Source: Oscillospiraceae bacterium
GTDB taxonomy: Bacteria > Bacillota > Clostridia > Oscillospirales > Oscillospiraceae
Assembly: GCA_015067545.1 (NCBI GenBank)
Contig: SVMG01000005.1
Coordinates: 62,001-126,000, forward strand
DNA length: 64,000 nucleotides
Direction: 5' to 3'
The translations under genes were made by a program, and so were the position numbers. Positions 1-8,307 of this stretch are shown here, one piece after another. The notes under the pieces are model-generated. The model worked only from the letters and a program-made list of their open reading frames with translations, had not been told where the DNA came from and searched no databases. Positions within the stretch are counted from its first letter, which is position 1. The number at the start of each line of letters is the position of its first letter.

Positions 1-628
1 GGCAACTGTACATGTACTCGACCACCCCCTGATCCAGCACAAGCTGGCGATTTTGCGCAACGAAAACACCGGTGTCAAGGAATTCCGTGAGCTGATCAGC
101 GAGATCGCAGGCCTGATGTGCTACGAAGCCACCCGGAATCTGCCCACCGAGGAGGTGGAAGTGAAGACCCCTGTGGCAGTCGCCAAATGCCGGATGCTCG
201 CCGGTAAGAAGCTGGCCATCGTACCGGTGCTCCGTGCAGGTCTGGGCATGGTGGACAGCATGGTGGATCTGATCCCCTCTGCAAAGATCGGCCACATTGG
301 CCTGTATCGCGACCCCGAGACCCATCAGCCTGTGGAATATTACTGCAAGCTGCCCGAGGATATTGAAAACCGTGTTGTGTTTGTGGTGGATCCCATGCTG
401 GCCACAGGCGGCAGCGCCGTGGCGGCCATTGATTTTCTGAAGGCCAAAGGCTGCCGCAACATCATTATGATGAACATCATCGGCTGCCCCGAGGGCGTAA
501 AGGCCGTGCAGGATGCTCACCCGGATGTGGAAATGTACCTGGCGGCTGTGGACGAAAAGCTCAACGACCACGCCTACATCATCCCCGGCCTCGGCGATGC
601 CGGTGACCGGATCTTCGGCACGAAGTAA
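1..628 (+). CDS. upp: Uracil phosphoribosyltransferase, 5' end outside the window
   Basis: Salvages uracil by joining it to PRPP to make UMP in the cytoplasm. The reading frame is open from base 2 with no start codon, and the first visible residues ([17 protein letters not shown]) match the family N-terminus, so only a few codons are missing upstream. The PRPP-binding loop [12 protein letters not shown] lies near the middle and the uracil-binding C-terminus ends in [14 protein letters not shown], as is typical. A strong terminator follows 5 bases after the stop, so the gene ends its transcription unit here. Confidence 0.96.
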   Translation, partial: ATVHVLDHPLIQHKLAILRNENTGVKEFRELISEIAGLMCYEATRNLPTEEVEVKTPVAVAKCRMLAGKKLAIVPVLRAGLGMVDSMVDLIPSAKIGHIGLYRDPETHQPVEYYCKLPEDIENRVVFVVDPMLATGGSAVAAIDFLKAKGCRNIIMMNIIGCPEGVKAVQDAHPDVEMYLAAVDEKLNDHAYIIPGLGDAGDRIFGTK

Positions 629-633
629 ATATT

Positions 634-663
634 AAGGCGGACTGCGTGGCAGTCCGCCTTTTT
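634..663 (+). terminator. Rho-independent terminator after upp
   Basis: A 12-bp GC-rich perfect stem (AAGGCGGACTGC with its complement) around a 3-base loop, followed by a run of T. It directly follows the upp stop codon. Confidence 0.9.
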
Positions 664-666
664 ATA

Positions 667-827
667 CCCTCCCCCCGGGGGAGGGTGGCAGCCCGGCAGG
701 GCTGACGGGTGAGGAATGGCAGCAGAACCAACACAGGAACAAGCCTATACGTTCTCTAAATCTATAGTTTGCCGCCCGCATTCCTCATCCGCCTCGCTTT
801 GCTCGGCACCTTCCCCCCGGGGGAAGG
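667..827. repeat. Intergenic repeat family A, copy 1
   Basis: About 160 bp bounded by a C-rich/G-rich palindrome at each end (CCCTCCCCCCGGGGGAGGG on the left, CCTTCCCCCCGGGGGAAGG on the right). Inside each end is a small hairpin, then conserved GAGGAATGGCAGCAGAAC and GCCCGCATTCCTC segments. Seven copies occur in the window, in both orientations. It separates upp from murI. Confidence 0.85.
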
Positions 828-846
828 CTTTGCCTGTCGTCTATAC

Positions 847-875
847 TTGCAATTTGCATTTGACCGTGATAGAAT
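847..875 (+). promoter_or_regulatory. Predicted promoter of murI
   Basis: TTGCAA at 847-852, a 17-base spacer and TAGAAT at 870-875, 36 bases upstream of the murI start codon. Confidence 0.6.
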
Positions 876-911
876 ATTTTTATCATAAATTTCCGGGAAA
901 GGGGGAGCTCC

Positions 912-1676
912 ATGAACCAAAAAGGCGATTATATCGGCGTATTTGACTCCGGCGTGGGCGGCATCAGCGTGCTGCGCCATCTGCGAAAACTTCTGCCTAA
1001 CGAGCGGTTTTTATATTACGGAGACTCCGCCAATGCTCCCTATGGCCGCCGCACCACTGCCCAGGTGCAGGAGCTAACCCTGGCTGCGGCCGAAAGAATG
1101 ATGAAATATGGCTTAAAAGCCCTTGTGGTTGCATGCAACACGGCAACTGCCGCCGCCATCCAGGCTCTGCGGCAGACCTACGGGAATCTGATCGTCATCG
1201 GCATCGAGCCGGCGCTGAAGCCTGCGGTGGATCAGTTTCCCGGCGGACGCATCGGCGTAATGGCCACCCAGGTGACCTTGCGGGAGGAGAAATTCGATTC
1301 TCTCCTGCATCGCTACGAAAATGCCGCCACCATCGCAAAGATCCCTGCGCCCGGTCTTGTGGAGCTGGTGGAGGCCGGAAAGGCTGACACCGCGGAAGCC
1401 GAAGCTCTTTTGACCGATATTCTAAGCCCCTGGGCCGGAAAACTGGATGCACTGGTTTTGGGCTGTACCCACTATCCCTTTGCCGTTCGTGTGATCCGCC
1501 AGTTGCTGGGTCCGCGCCTCGTGCTCATTGACGGCGGCGAGGGCACTGCCCGGGAAACCAAGCGGCGGCTGGAGCAAGCCGGTCTTCTGCATGATGGCCC
1601 CGGCGAAATTCTTTGGCAAAACAGCGCAGAAAATGACGAAATTTTGGCTTTGTGCCAGACTCTTTTGAATCAGTAG
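912..1676 (+). CDS. murI: Glutamate racemase
   Basis: Interconverts L- and D-glutamate and so supplies D-glutamate for peptidoglycan. The two catalytic cysteines are visible: Cys75 in VACNTATA and Cys185 in LGCTHYPF. The N-terminal IGVFDSGVGGISVLR loop and the GDSANAPYG motif are also intact. The 254-residue length is normal. The ATG follows a GGGGGAG ribosome site. The gene stands alone, flanked by repeat A copy 1 and repeat B copy 1, with its own predicted promoter. Confidence 0.96.
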   Translation: MNQKGDYIGVFDSGVGGISVLRHLRKLLPNERFLYYGDSANAPYGRRTTAQVQELTLAAAERMMKYGLKALVVACNTATAAAIQALRQTYGNLIVIGIEPALKPAVDQFPGGRIGVMATQVTLREEKFDSLLHRYENAATIAKIPAPGLVELVEAGKADTAEAEALLTDILSPWAGKLDALVLGCTHYPFAVRVIRQLLGPRLVLIDGGEGTARETKRRLEQAGLLHDGPGEILWQNSAENDEILALCQTLLNQ

Positions 1677-1713
1677 ATCCCAAGCCTTCCACTAAGACGC
1701 CAGCAGGCGGCTT

Positions 1714-1834
1714 GCCTCCCTCTGAGGAGGGAGGTGGCTGCGCGTTAGCGCAGACGGAGGGAGAGACAACGACGATCTCTCCCCCAGTCAAAAATCGAAG
1801 ATTTTTGCCAGCCCCCTCCTCAGAGGGGGCCAAG
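1714..1834. repeat. Intergenic repeat family B, copy 1
   Basis: Outer palindrome GCCTCCCTCTGAGGAGGGAGG, a first variable hairpin (CTGCGCG/CGCAG type), a box GACGGAGGGAGAG, a spacer, the complementary box CTCTCCC, a second variable hairpin (CAAAAATC/GATTTTTG) and a closing palindrome GCCCCCTCCTCAGAGGGGGC. A further small hairpin, GGCGGCTACGCCGCC, follows it. It fills the murI-aminotransferase gap. Confidence 0.85.
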
Positions 1835-1892
1835 GGCGGCTACGCCGCCTTAGGGGAAGGCTTTATTCCGCATAACAGAAAGGAAAATCCAC

Positions 1893-3071
1893 ATGTACAA
1901 CGAAAATTGCTTTCAATTAGGCTCTAACCGCTCCTGCATCCGGGAGCTTTTTGAATACGGCTGCCGCCGGGCCGCAGAGGTGGGCCGGGAGAATGTGTAC
2001 GACTACTCCCTGGGCAACCCCTCCGTCCCCGCCCCCGACGGGGTGAACGAGGCCATCCGGGCCATCCTTTCCGACACCGACTCCGTGGCCGTGCACGGTT
2101 ACACCTCCGCGGTGGGTGATCTGGCCACCCGGCAGGCCATCGCCGATGACTTGAATGCGCGCTACGATGCCGGGGTCAAACCGGAAAATCTGTTCATCAC
2201 CTGCGGCGCTGCACCCGGTCTGACCGCCGTTTTCCGGGCATTGGCAACGGAAAACGCAGAGCTTTTGGCGGTTGCGCCCTTCTTCCCGGAGTACCGGCCC
2301 TTTGCCGAGGGTGCAGGACTGAAATTCAAGGTGGTGCCCGCGGATGTCCCCGCTTTCCAGATCAAGCTGGATGCGTTGGAAGCCATGATGACCCCCAACA
2401 CCGCGGCCATTATCCTCAATTCTCCCAATAATCCCTCCGGCGTGGTCTACACCAGGGAAACGTTGGAAAAACTGGCTGACCTGCTCAGCCGCAAGAGTGC
2501 GCAATACGGCCATCCCATTTACCTGGTGGCGGACGAGCCTTACCGGGAGCTGACCTACGGCGGCGTGGAAGTGCCCTTCCTGCCCACCATTTACCCCAAC
2601 TCCATCGTGTGCTACTCCTATTCCAAATCCCTGTCCCTGCCCGGCGAACGGATCGGCTATGTGTATGTGCCGCAGAACGCCGCCGACAGCAAGGCCCTCT
2701 ATGCCGCCATCGCCGGAAGCTCCCGTATTTCCGGTCACGTGTGCGCTCCCAGCTTGCTGCAGAAGGTCATCGCCCGGTGCGCCAACCTGCGCCCTGACCT
2801 GGAGGCCTATGACCGCAACCGCCGTATGCTTTACAACGCGCTGACCTCCTACGGCTACGAAATGGCCAAGCCCGACGGCGCATTCTATCTGTTTATCAAA
2901 GCCCCTGGCGGCGACAGTGAGGCGTTTTCCGAAAAAGCCAAGCTGAAAGACCTTTTGGTGGTTCCGGGAACGGACTTCGGCTGCAAGGAGTATTTCCGCA
3001 TCTGCTACTGCGTAAAGCCCGAAATGATTGAAAAGAGCCTGCCCGTTTTCAAGGCGCTGATTGAGGAATAA
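1893..3071 (+). CDS. Class I/II PLP-dependent aminotransferase
   Basis: A fold-type I aminotransferase of 392 residues. The PLP lysine is Lys245 in SYSKSLSLPGERIGY, the substrate and cofactor loops NNPSG (179-183) and DEPY (214-217) are present, and a late arginine region (FRICYC) fits the carboxylate-binding site. It resembles the aspartate/aromatic aminotransferase group, but the amino acid used cannot be read from sequence. The ATG at 1893 follows an AAAGGAAAA ribosome site. It is transcribed alone and ends opposite the convergent DUF2207 gene. Confidence 0.88.
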   Translation: MYNENCFQLGSNRSCIRELFEYGCRRAAEVGRENVYDYSLGNPSVPAPDGVNEAIRAILSDTDSVAVHGYTSAVGDLATRQAIADDLNARYDAGVKPENLFITCGAAPGLTAVFRALATENAELLAVAPFFPEYRPFAEGAGLKFKVVPADVPAFQIKLDALEAMMTPNTAAIILNSPNNPSGVVYTRETLEKLADLLSRKSAQYGHPIYLVADEPYRELTYGGVEVPFLPTIYPNSIVCYSYSKSLSLPGERIGYVYVPQNAADSKALYAAIAGSSRISGHVCAPSLLQKVIARCANLRPDLEAYDRNRRMLYNALTSYGYEMAKPDGAFYLFIKAPGGDSEAFSEKAKLKDLLVVPGTDFGCKEYFRICYCVKPEMIEKSLPVFKALIEE

Positions 3072-3086
3072 TCAAAAAACCTTTTT

Positions 3087-3134
3087 GTAGGGGCGAACTT
3101 TGTTCGCCCGCGGGCGGTCGCAGACCGCCCCTAC
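3087..3134. repeat. REP-like family D, double-hairpin copy 1
   Basis: Bounded by GTAGGGGCG and CGCCCCTAC. It contains two hairpins back to back, with arms CGAAC/GTTCG and GGCGGTC/GACCGCC. The same layout recurs at 12626 and 15825. Confidence 0.88.
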
Positions 3135-3153
3135 ATCCGAATCGTATAGTTTT

Positions 3154-3182
3154 AGGGCGCGTTGCTTTCCGCAACGCGCCCT
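3154..3182. terminator. Bidirectional terminator
   Basis: A 12-bp perfect GC-rich stem (AGGGCGCGTTGC and complement) with a 5-base loop. On the minus strand it is followed by TAAAACTA. It lies between the convergent aminotransferase and DUF2207 genes. Confidence 0.7.
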
Positions 3183-3189
3183 TGACAGT

Positions 3190-4869
3190 TTATTTTCTTC
3201 CAAAAAGCTTTTCCCAAATCAGCTTGCGCTGGCGGTCATCCAAAATCCGCACCACTTGGCGCAGACGGTCGTTCCACTGCCGGGCAGTGAGCTTTCCACC
3301 ATCGCTGAGATGTAAATACGGGCAGGCAGCCTGGGGCTGCTCCCCAAACTGCCGGGCGAAGGTCTTGTCAACGCCCAGAGCCATGGCATAGGGCACCATG
3401 GCGAAATAATAATCCGGATTGTGCTCCATGATTCGCCGCAGCTCGTTGGTCGTAACACTCTTCAGATATTTTCGCAGGCCGAAAATCTCGTTGCGCGCCT
3501 GCAGTCCGGCTTCTGTCCGACGGCTGCCGTGGATGGCGGCAAAGCCTGCCAGGATCTGGCTTACGATCACAAAGATCGCCACCGCGCCCTCGCCGGACCA
3601 GTTGCACAGGATCACCCACAGGAAGCAGCAGACAACGCCTATGATCAGATCCAGCCGGTGGCGCAGAGAAACGCCCCGCACGCCCTTTTGGATCAGCCAG
3701 GACGACACCGCGCCGAAGGGTACAAGCAGGATCGCCAAAAGCACCTGCCACACCGTATCGGTGGCAAAGGCCACCGCCAGAGAATATCCGGCCACCGCGC
3801 CGATCCCGGCGGCAATGCACCGGAAGATCATGGGATTTCCCGAGCTTTTTCGAAAATAATGCCACGCGCCGGGGATGGTCTTGGCAGCCTTGCGGCCCAA
3901 TCTCGCGAAATACGTGCCGCCGCCATCCACCCGATCCCGCTTGCCGAAGAGAGTCTTAAAGCAGCGCACCTCAAATTCACTGCGCTCATTGCCCATATCC
4001 ATCTGCTTGTGCAGCAGCACTCTGTTATGGCGGTCTATTTCCACGGTCAGGTAGCCCATTTGCGCCCAGGACAGCACCATCATGGAAAAATCCACGCCCA
4101 AACCGCCGAGCACACAGCCCAGCTCACCGGCAGTGATGCCATCGGGCGCCTGAACCCGGCGCAGGCGGCGTGGCAGGCCGCAGCGCAGGAAGATCAGCCA
4201 ATAGATAAGCGCCAGCAGCAGCAAGCCATACTGAAGTAGATCGTCATAGCTCAGCGACCACCGCTTGACCATATTCTGTGGGAACAGTTTTTCCGTTACC
4301 GGCAGGGTCATGGTCAAAGTCTCGTGATCCTTCAGGCCCTGGATAAAATAGCCGGAGATCACCGAGCCGTCCACCGTGTATTCCAAAAAGGACTCCATGG
4401 AATCCGGGTGATAGGTGCTGGAAAAAGTGGGTGCTTCCTCCGGTGCGCCGGGCAGAGAAACGGAAAATTCCATCCTGTCAATGGGATAGGCGAAGCCGGA
4501 AAGCAGCGGGAGCGTCAGCTGGAGGCCTTTTTCGCCCTCCGCTACCAGATCCGGCAGGGAATAGTGCAGCGTGAGGGTGTAGGTGCCCGGCCCGTACACC
4601 GCGGCGCTCAGATCCACCCAGCGCATGGAATCCGCCCGGAAGGTTTTTGCCCCGTTGCCGTTGAGGGTGATGTCCTTGGCGTTTCCGGGAAGGGGAAGCC
4701 GCAGGTCTTCCTCCACACTTTCCACCGTCAGCTGGAGGTACAGGGAAATTTGACAAGTGCCGTTTGACGCGATCACTGCATTGCTCTGCAGGTCTGTGAC
4801 CGTACCGGCAGCACTTACCGCCGTGGTCAGCAGCAAAAGGCACAAAATTGCAAGAAATATGCGTCGCAC
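3190..4869 (-). CDS. DUF2207 membrane protein with signal peptide
   Basis: A predicted membrane protein of 559 residues. It has a signal peptide (MRRIFLAILCLLLLTTAVSA), an extracytoplasmic beta-rich region to about residue 205, a membrane segment at about 211-230, a cytoplasmic stretch and further membrane segments at about 345-395 and 405-445, which is the DUF2207 layout. The start is GTG at 4869. The AGGAGGT ribosome site lies just before it and would be inside the protein if the upstream in-frame TTG were used. Its role is unknown. It is the last gene before a convergent terminator. Confidence 0.8.
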   Translation of the reverse strand: MRRIFLAILCLLLLTTAVSAAGTVTDLQSNAVIASNGTCQISLYLQLTVESVEEDLRLPLPGNAKDITLNGNGAKTFRADSMRWVDLSAAVYGPGTYTLTLHYSLPDLVAEGEKGLQLTLPLLSGFAYPIDRMEFSVSLPGAPEEAPTFSSTYHPDSMESFLEYTVDGSVISGYFIQGLKDHETLTMTLPVTEKLFPQNMVKRWSLSYDDLLQYGLLLLALIYWLIFLRCGLPRRLRRVQAPDGITAGELGCVLGGLGVDFSMMVLSWAQMGYLTVEIDRHNRVLLHKQMDMGNERSEFEVRCFKTLFGKRDRVDGGGTYFARLGRKAAKTIPGAWHYFRKSSGNPMIFRCIAAGIGAVAGYSLAVAFATDTVWQVLLAILLVPFGAVSSWLIQKGVRGVSLRHRLDLIIGVVCCFLWVILCNWSGEGAVAIFVIVSQILAGFAAIHGSRRTEAGLQARNEIFGLRKYLKSVTTNELRRIMEHNPDYYFAMVPYAMALGVDKTFARQFGEQPQAACPYLHLSDGGKLTARQWNDRLRQVVRILDDRQRKLIWEKLFGRK

Positions 4870-4942
4870 AGCGGCACCTCCTTCCAAAATAGTCGTGAAA
4901 TTATTTTATCATGGGATACTATAAAATGCAAGTAGGCACAAA

Positions 4943-5047
4943 GCCTCCCCTTGGAGGGGAGGTGGATTCGCCGCAAGGCGACGACGGTGGGGTGTGACAC
5001 CCCTCAGTCAGCCTGTTCGGCTGACAGCTCCCCTCATAGGGGAGCCT
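4943..5047. repeat. Intergenic repeat family B, copy 2
   Basis: Outer palindrome GCCTCCCCTTGGAGGGGAGG, first variable hairpin ATTCGCC/GGCGA, inner boxes GGGGTGTGACACCCC, second hairpin TCAGCC/GGCTGA and closing palindrome CTCCCCTCATAGGGGAG. Almost the same arrangement is found at 54808. Confidence 0.85.
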
Positions 5048-5114
5048 TTGTGTTATGTAAACCTATTTCCAAAACAAAAAGGGCTGGTGTTCCAGCCCTT
5101 TTGTTTGTTGGCAA

Positions 5115-5393
5115 TTAGCCCTCTGCACGCATCTGAGCGAAGCACTCGCTGCAGTACACGGGACGGTCGGACTTGGGCTCGAAGGGAACCTTTGCCTCGC
5201 CGCCGCAGCGGGCGCAAGTAGCGGTGAAGAACTCACGGGGGCCACGAGCAGCGTTCTTGCGAGCGTCACGGCAGGCCTTGCAGCGCTGGGGCTCGTTCTG
5301 GAAGCCGCGCTCTGCGTAGAATTCCTGCTCACCGGCGGTAAACACGAATTCGTTGCCGCACTCTTTGCAAACTAAAGTCTTGTCTTCGTACAT
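5115..5393 (-). CDS. Small double zinc-ribbon protein
   Basis: A 92-residue cytoplasmic protein with one CxxC ribbon near the N-terminus (CKECGNEF, paired with CKAC) and a second at the C-terminus (CARCGG paired with CSEC). This matches the CxxC-type zinc-ribbon proteins common in Firmicutes, whose function is unknown. The start is ATG 5393, after AGAGAGG. A strong promoter with a palindrome just downstream precedes it, so it is a single-gene unit. Confidence 0.78.
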   Translation of the reverse strand: MYEDKTLVCKECGNEFVFTAGEQEFYAERGFQNEPQRCKACRDARKNAARGPREFFTATCARCGGEAKVPFEPKSDRPVYCSECFAQMRAEG

Positions 5394-5464
5394 TGGAAAT
5401 ACCTCTCTTTGGTTGATGCCCCGGCTCATTCACCATGCTGGTTGTTATACGGAGTCATAAATTA

Positions 5465-5515
5465 TTGTGGATATACCACAAGCCCAATTATACACAGCAA
5501 ACTCGGCAAAGTCAA
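5465..5515 (-). promoter_or_regulatory. Promoter of the zinc-ribbon gene with a palindrome in the leader
   Basis: On the minus strand: TTGACT (5515-5510), a 17-base spacer and TATAAT (5492-5487). Six bases past the -10 lies a perfect palindrome with 6-bp arms, TTGTGG-N5-CCACAA (5465-5481). It covers the expected transcription start, as a repressor site would. Confidence 0.7.
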
Positions 5516-5534
5516 CCATTTATTCATAAAATTT

Positions 5535-6584
5535 TTACAATATTTCCTGCTGAATCCAGCCATTTTCCGTAGGATTTGTAAGATGCAGGTGGTCATAAGC
5601 AAGCTGTGTGACACACCGGCCGCGGGGGGTACGGGTGAGAAAGCCCAGCTGCATGAGATAAGGCTCGTACACATCTTCCAGCGTCACCGCCTCTTCGCCG
5701 ATGGTGGCCGCCAAGGTCTCCAGGCCCACCGGACCGCCGCCGTAATTTTGGATGATGGCGGTGAGCATCCGCCGATCGATGGCATCCAGACCCAGCTCGT
5801 CCACTTCCAGACGGGACAGAGCCAGATCTGCCGCCTCCTTAGTGATCACGCCGTCGCCCATGATCTGGGCAAAGTCCCGGACGCGGCGCAGGAAGCGGTT
5901 GGCGATTCTAGGCGTGCCGCGACTGCGGGATGCGATCTCCATGGCGCCCTTGGGGTCGATCTCCATGCCCAAAATGGTGGCACTGCGGGTAACGATGCGC
6001 GCCAGCTCCTGGGGGGTATACAGCTCCAGCCGCAAGGAAACACCAAAGCGGTCACGCAACGGCGCGGACAGCTGACCTGCCCGGGTAGTTGCACCCACCA
6101 GGGTGAATTTGGGCAGATCCAAGCGGATGGAGTTGGCGCTGGGGCCCTTGCCCACGATGATGTCGATGGCAAAGTCCTCCATGGCCGGGTACAAGATCTC
6201 CTCAACCACCCGGTTCAGGCGGTGGATCTCGTCGATAAACAAAATATCTCCCGGATTCAAATTGGTCAGCAGCGCCGCCAGGTCGCCGGGCTTTTCGATG
6301 GCCGGGCCGGAGGTGATGCGGATGTTTACCCCCATCTCATTGGCGATAACGCCGGCGAGGGTGGTCTTGCCCAGGCCTGGAGGGCCATACAGTAAGGTAT
6401 GATCCAGCGGTTCATTGCGAAGCCGGGCGGCCTCGATATAAACGGACAGATTTCCCTTGGCCTTCTCCTGGCCGGTGTAATCGGACAGCAGCTTGGGCCG
6501 CAGACCGATCTCCCCGGCATCCTGGGGCGCAAAGGTGGGAGAAATAATAGGATTGTCCAGTTCTTGTGAAAATTCTAAGCTCAT
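5535..6584 (-). CDS. ruvB: Holliday junction branch-migration ATPase RuvB
   Basis: The hexameric AAA+ motor that drives branch migration with RuvA. Walker A GPPGLGKT is at residues 67-74, Walker B with DEIH at 118-121, sensor I is GATTRAG, and a winged-helix C-terminal domain is present. The start is ATG 6584 with a TGGAGG site. A longer in-frame extension upstream reads through a family D repeat and is not likely real. In most relatives ruvB follows ruvA directly. Here a RAYT gene and a lipoprotein gene lie between them. Confidence 0.96.
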   Translation of the reverse strand: MSLEFSQELDNPIISPTFAPQDAGEIGLRPKLLSDYTGQEKAKGNLSVYIEAARLRNEPLDHTLLYGPPGLGKTTLAGVIANEMGVNIRITSGPAIEKPGDLAALLTNLNPGDILFIDEIHRLNRVVEEILYPAMEDFAIDIIVGKGPSANSIRLDLPKFTLVGATTRAGQLSAPLRDRFGVSLRLELYTPQELARIVTRSATILGMEIDPKGAMEIASRSRGTPRIANRFLRRVRDFAQIMGDGVITKEAADLALSRLEVDELGLDAIDRRMLTAIIQNYGGGPVGLETLAATIGEEAVTLEDVYEPYLMQLGFLTRTPRGRCVTQLAYDHLHLTNPTENGWIQQEIL

Positions 6585-6609
6585 AAAATAAACCTCCAGA
6601 CGGAGTATT

Positions 6610-6633
6610 GTAGGGGCGACCATTGGTCGTCCG
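6610..6633. repeat. REP-like family D, single copy
   Basis: GTAGGGGCG followed by the GACCATTGGTC hairpin and GTCCG. It lies just upstream of ruvB. Confidence 0.85.
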
Positions 6634-6649
6634 TATTTTTATACAGGCT

Positions 6650-6964
6650 TTAACCACCGTTGCTGTGGTAGCCTTTATAGCAATCTATGGCAATGTCGTT
6701 TTTATCAAAAACAATGAAAAAGTACACTGCAGGATTTGTTCCAAGGTAGCCCACATGGGACTCTTGCAAAAGATAGCCGTAGCCAAAACCCTGATAGGAG
6801 CCATCTTTAGCCATAAAAGGTGCACCATTCAGATCAAAGTCACCATAACGCTCTTGAACCTGTACTTTGGTCAAACCGATGATGTTTGCTTTTTGATATT
6901 TCGAGCAACCGGAGAATGTTGAAATCATCAGCACGATCGCAATCAATATAGCCAGTTTTTTCAT
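6650..6964 (-). CDS. Small lipoprotein of unknown function
   Basis: A 104-residue protein with a signal sequence and lipobox (MKKLAILIAIVLMISTFSGC), so it is predicted to be anchored by a lipid on Cys20. The mature part has no motif I recognise. The ATG at 6964 follows GGAGGCGGAAGT and overlaps the RAYT stop as ATGA, so the two are translationally coupled. Its lower GC content than neighbouring ruv genes and its place in a split ruv operon suggest it came in with the RAYT, which is inference. Confidence 0.72.
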   Translation of the reverse strand: MKKLAILIAIVLMISTFSGCSKYQKANIIGLTKVQVQERYGDFDLNGAPFMAKDGSYQGFGYGYLLQESHVGYLGTNPAVYFFIVFDKNDIAIDCYKGYHSNGG

Positions 6965-7464
6965 ACTTCCGCCTCCTCTGTAGTAGTATAAAAACAATCT
7001 TCTTCCCACTTCACAGGATTATTGTCTATATATTCCCAGATTTTCAGATAATCCTTTTCACCGCGAATCACATGGTCATGAAATAATTTCTGCCAAATTG
7101 AATGCCCAATTTGTTTGGTAACGATACCCTTCAACTGTTGTACTACCCGAGAAATTGTAGGGGCGAGCATTGCTCGTCCGTCTTCATCTGTATTAATTTG
7201 CAGTAATAAATGAATATGATTGGGCATCACAACATAATGATCCACGGAAACCGCAGGGTAATGCAATGGGATCTCGCGGATAGACGCATCTACAATTGCA
7301 CCATATTTGGATAACGGCGGATTTTGCGGACGAGCAATGCTCGCCCCTACATCCGTCCAAAACAGGTTTTTTCTATCCTTTGTGCAGATGGTTATGAAAT
7401 AGGCTCCGGGGGTATTGTAATCGAAATCAGGCAAACGGTTGGGTTTGCGCACCGGCAATTCCAT
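6961..7464 (-). CDS. REP-associated tyrosine transposase (Y1/HUH type)
   Basis: A 167-residue single-strand DNA transposase-like protein of the TnpA-REP (RAYT) family. It shows YFITICT near residues 22-28, the HUH motif H83-I-H85 in VVMPNHIHLLL, and candidate catalytic tyrosines Y139 and Y145 in DYLKIWEYIDNNP. Two family D REP palindromes lie inside the gene and are read in frame. They encode about residues 39-46 (VGASIARP) and 95-103 (DGRAMLAP). It begins 3 bases after the ruvA stop and overlaps the lipoprotein start. RAYT proteins are known to bind and cut REP hairpins, so this is the likely handler of the family D repeats. Confidence 0.9.
   Translation of the reverse strand: MELPVRKPNRLPDFDYNTPGAYFITICTKDRKNLFWTDVGASIARPQNPPLSKYGAIVDASIREIPLHYPAVSVDHYVVMPNHIHLLLQINTDEDGRAMLAPTISRVVQQLKGIVTKQIGHSIWQKLFHDHVIRGEKDYLKIWEYIDNNPVKWEEDCFYTTTEEAEV
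7158..7181. repeat. Family D palindrome inside the RAYT gene (copy a)
   Basis: GTAGGGGCG box and GAGCATTGCTC hairpin, translated in frame on the minus strand as DGRAMLAP. The core is identical to the intergenic copy at 29884. Confidence 0.9.
7327..7350. repeat. Family D palindrome inside the RAYT gene (copy b)
   Basis: The same GAGCATTGCTC palindrome, in reverse orientation to copy a and 145 bp away. It is translated as VGASIARP. Confidence 0.9.
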
Positions 7465-7467
7465 AAA

Positions 7468-8070
7468 TTATCCCTTCATCACCATTGCCCGCAGGGCGTG
7501 GCGAACCAGCTCCTCGGTGGACGCGTTTGCGTCCGCGCCCTTGAGGGCCGTTTGGATCTCCGCGGGGCTGTAGCCCAGCTCCTGCAAGGCCGCTCTGGCC
7601 ATGGCAACATTGCCACCCTGCTGGGGTGCGGACACCGCCGGACCGGTGGAGAAATCCAGCTCCACATCAGAGCCTCCGATCTTGTCCTTCAGCTCCAAAA
7701 TGATCCGCTGGGCGATCTTCTTGCCGATGCCCTGGGCGGCAGTGAGCATTTTTTCATCCCCGGTCATGACGGCCAAAGTCAGATTTTGTGGGCCTCCTGC
7801 AGAAAGGATCGCCATGGCCGCCTTGGGGCCGACACTGTTGACCGTGGTCAGCAGCTCAAAGCACCGCTGCTCCTCCCGGCTGATGAAGCCGTAAAGATCA
7901 AAGGCATCCTCCCGGATGGATTCGGTGATATACAGCCGGGCTCTTTGGTTCAATTTCAGCTGCGCTGCAGTATAGGCAGTCACGCGACAGCCGTAGCCCA
8001 CTCCGCCGCAGTCGATGACCGCCAGCCCGGGCTCTAAAACGGTGACTTCACCGGAAACATAGTAGAGCAT
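7468..8070 (-). CDS. ruvA: Holliday junction-binding protein RuvA
   Basis: A tetrameric protein that clamps the four-way junction and recruits RuvB. The 200-residue protein has an N-terminal OB fold (MLYYVSGEVTVLEPG, GVGYGCRVT), helix-hairpin-helix motifs (VNSVGPKAAMAIL and AQGIGKKIAQRIILELKDKI) and a C-terminal domain III (ARAALQELGYSPAEI). The start is ATG 8070 after GGAGGTACTCC. It is downstream of ruvC and separated from it by repeat A copy 2. Confidence 0.96.
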   Translation of the reverse strand: MLYYVSGEVTVLEPGLAVIDCGGVGYGCRVTAYTAAQLKLNQRARLYITESIREDAFDLYGFISREEQRCFELLTTVNSVGPKAAMAILSAGGPQNLTLAVMTGDEKMLTAAQGIGKKIAQRIILELKDKIGGSDVELDFSTGPAVSAPQQGGNVAMARAALQELGYSPAEIQTALKGADANASTEELVRHALRAMVMKG

Positions 8071-8122
8071 TGGAGTACCTCCAAAATAAATATTGCAGAG
8101 ACGATTTGCCAATCGTCCTAAA

Positions 8123-8304
8123 CCTTCCCCCGAGGGGAAGGTGGATTCGAATTTGGCCACACTTGGTCAAATTTGAAGACGGAAGAGGAATACGGGCGAT
8201 CACGTTGGGTAATTGCCACTGTATGAGCCTATTCCCAGATCGGTTCTGCCGCCGTTCCTCTCCCGCCCAGTGTGCGCACTGGGCACCCTCCCCCCGGGGG
8301 AGGG
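8123..8304. repeat. Intergenic repeat family A, copy 2
   Basis: Ends CCTTCCCCCGAGGGGAAGG and CCCTCCCCCCGGGGGAGGG. Variable arms are AAATTTG/CAAATTT on the left and CCCAGTG/CACTGGG on the right. It splits ruvC from ruvA. Confidence 0.85.
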
Positions 8305-8307
8305 TTT

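Noticed and set aside
1652..1927. Open reading frames across repeat A and B copies as small genes
   Set aside because: They consist only of repeat DNA, recur in all frames, and lack a consistent ribosome site.
7158..7350. The two palindromes in the RAYT gene as gene-breaking insertions
   Set aside because: Both are in frame, and the HUH and tyrosine motifs on either side are intact, so the gene is not a pseudogene on this evidence.
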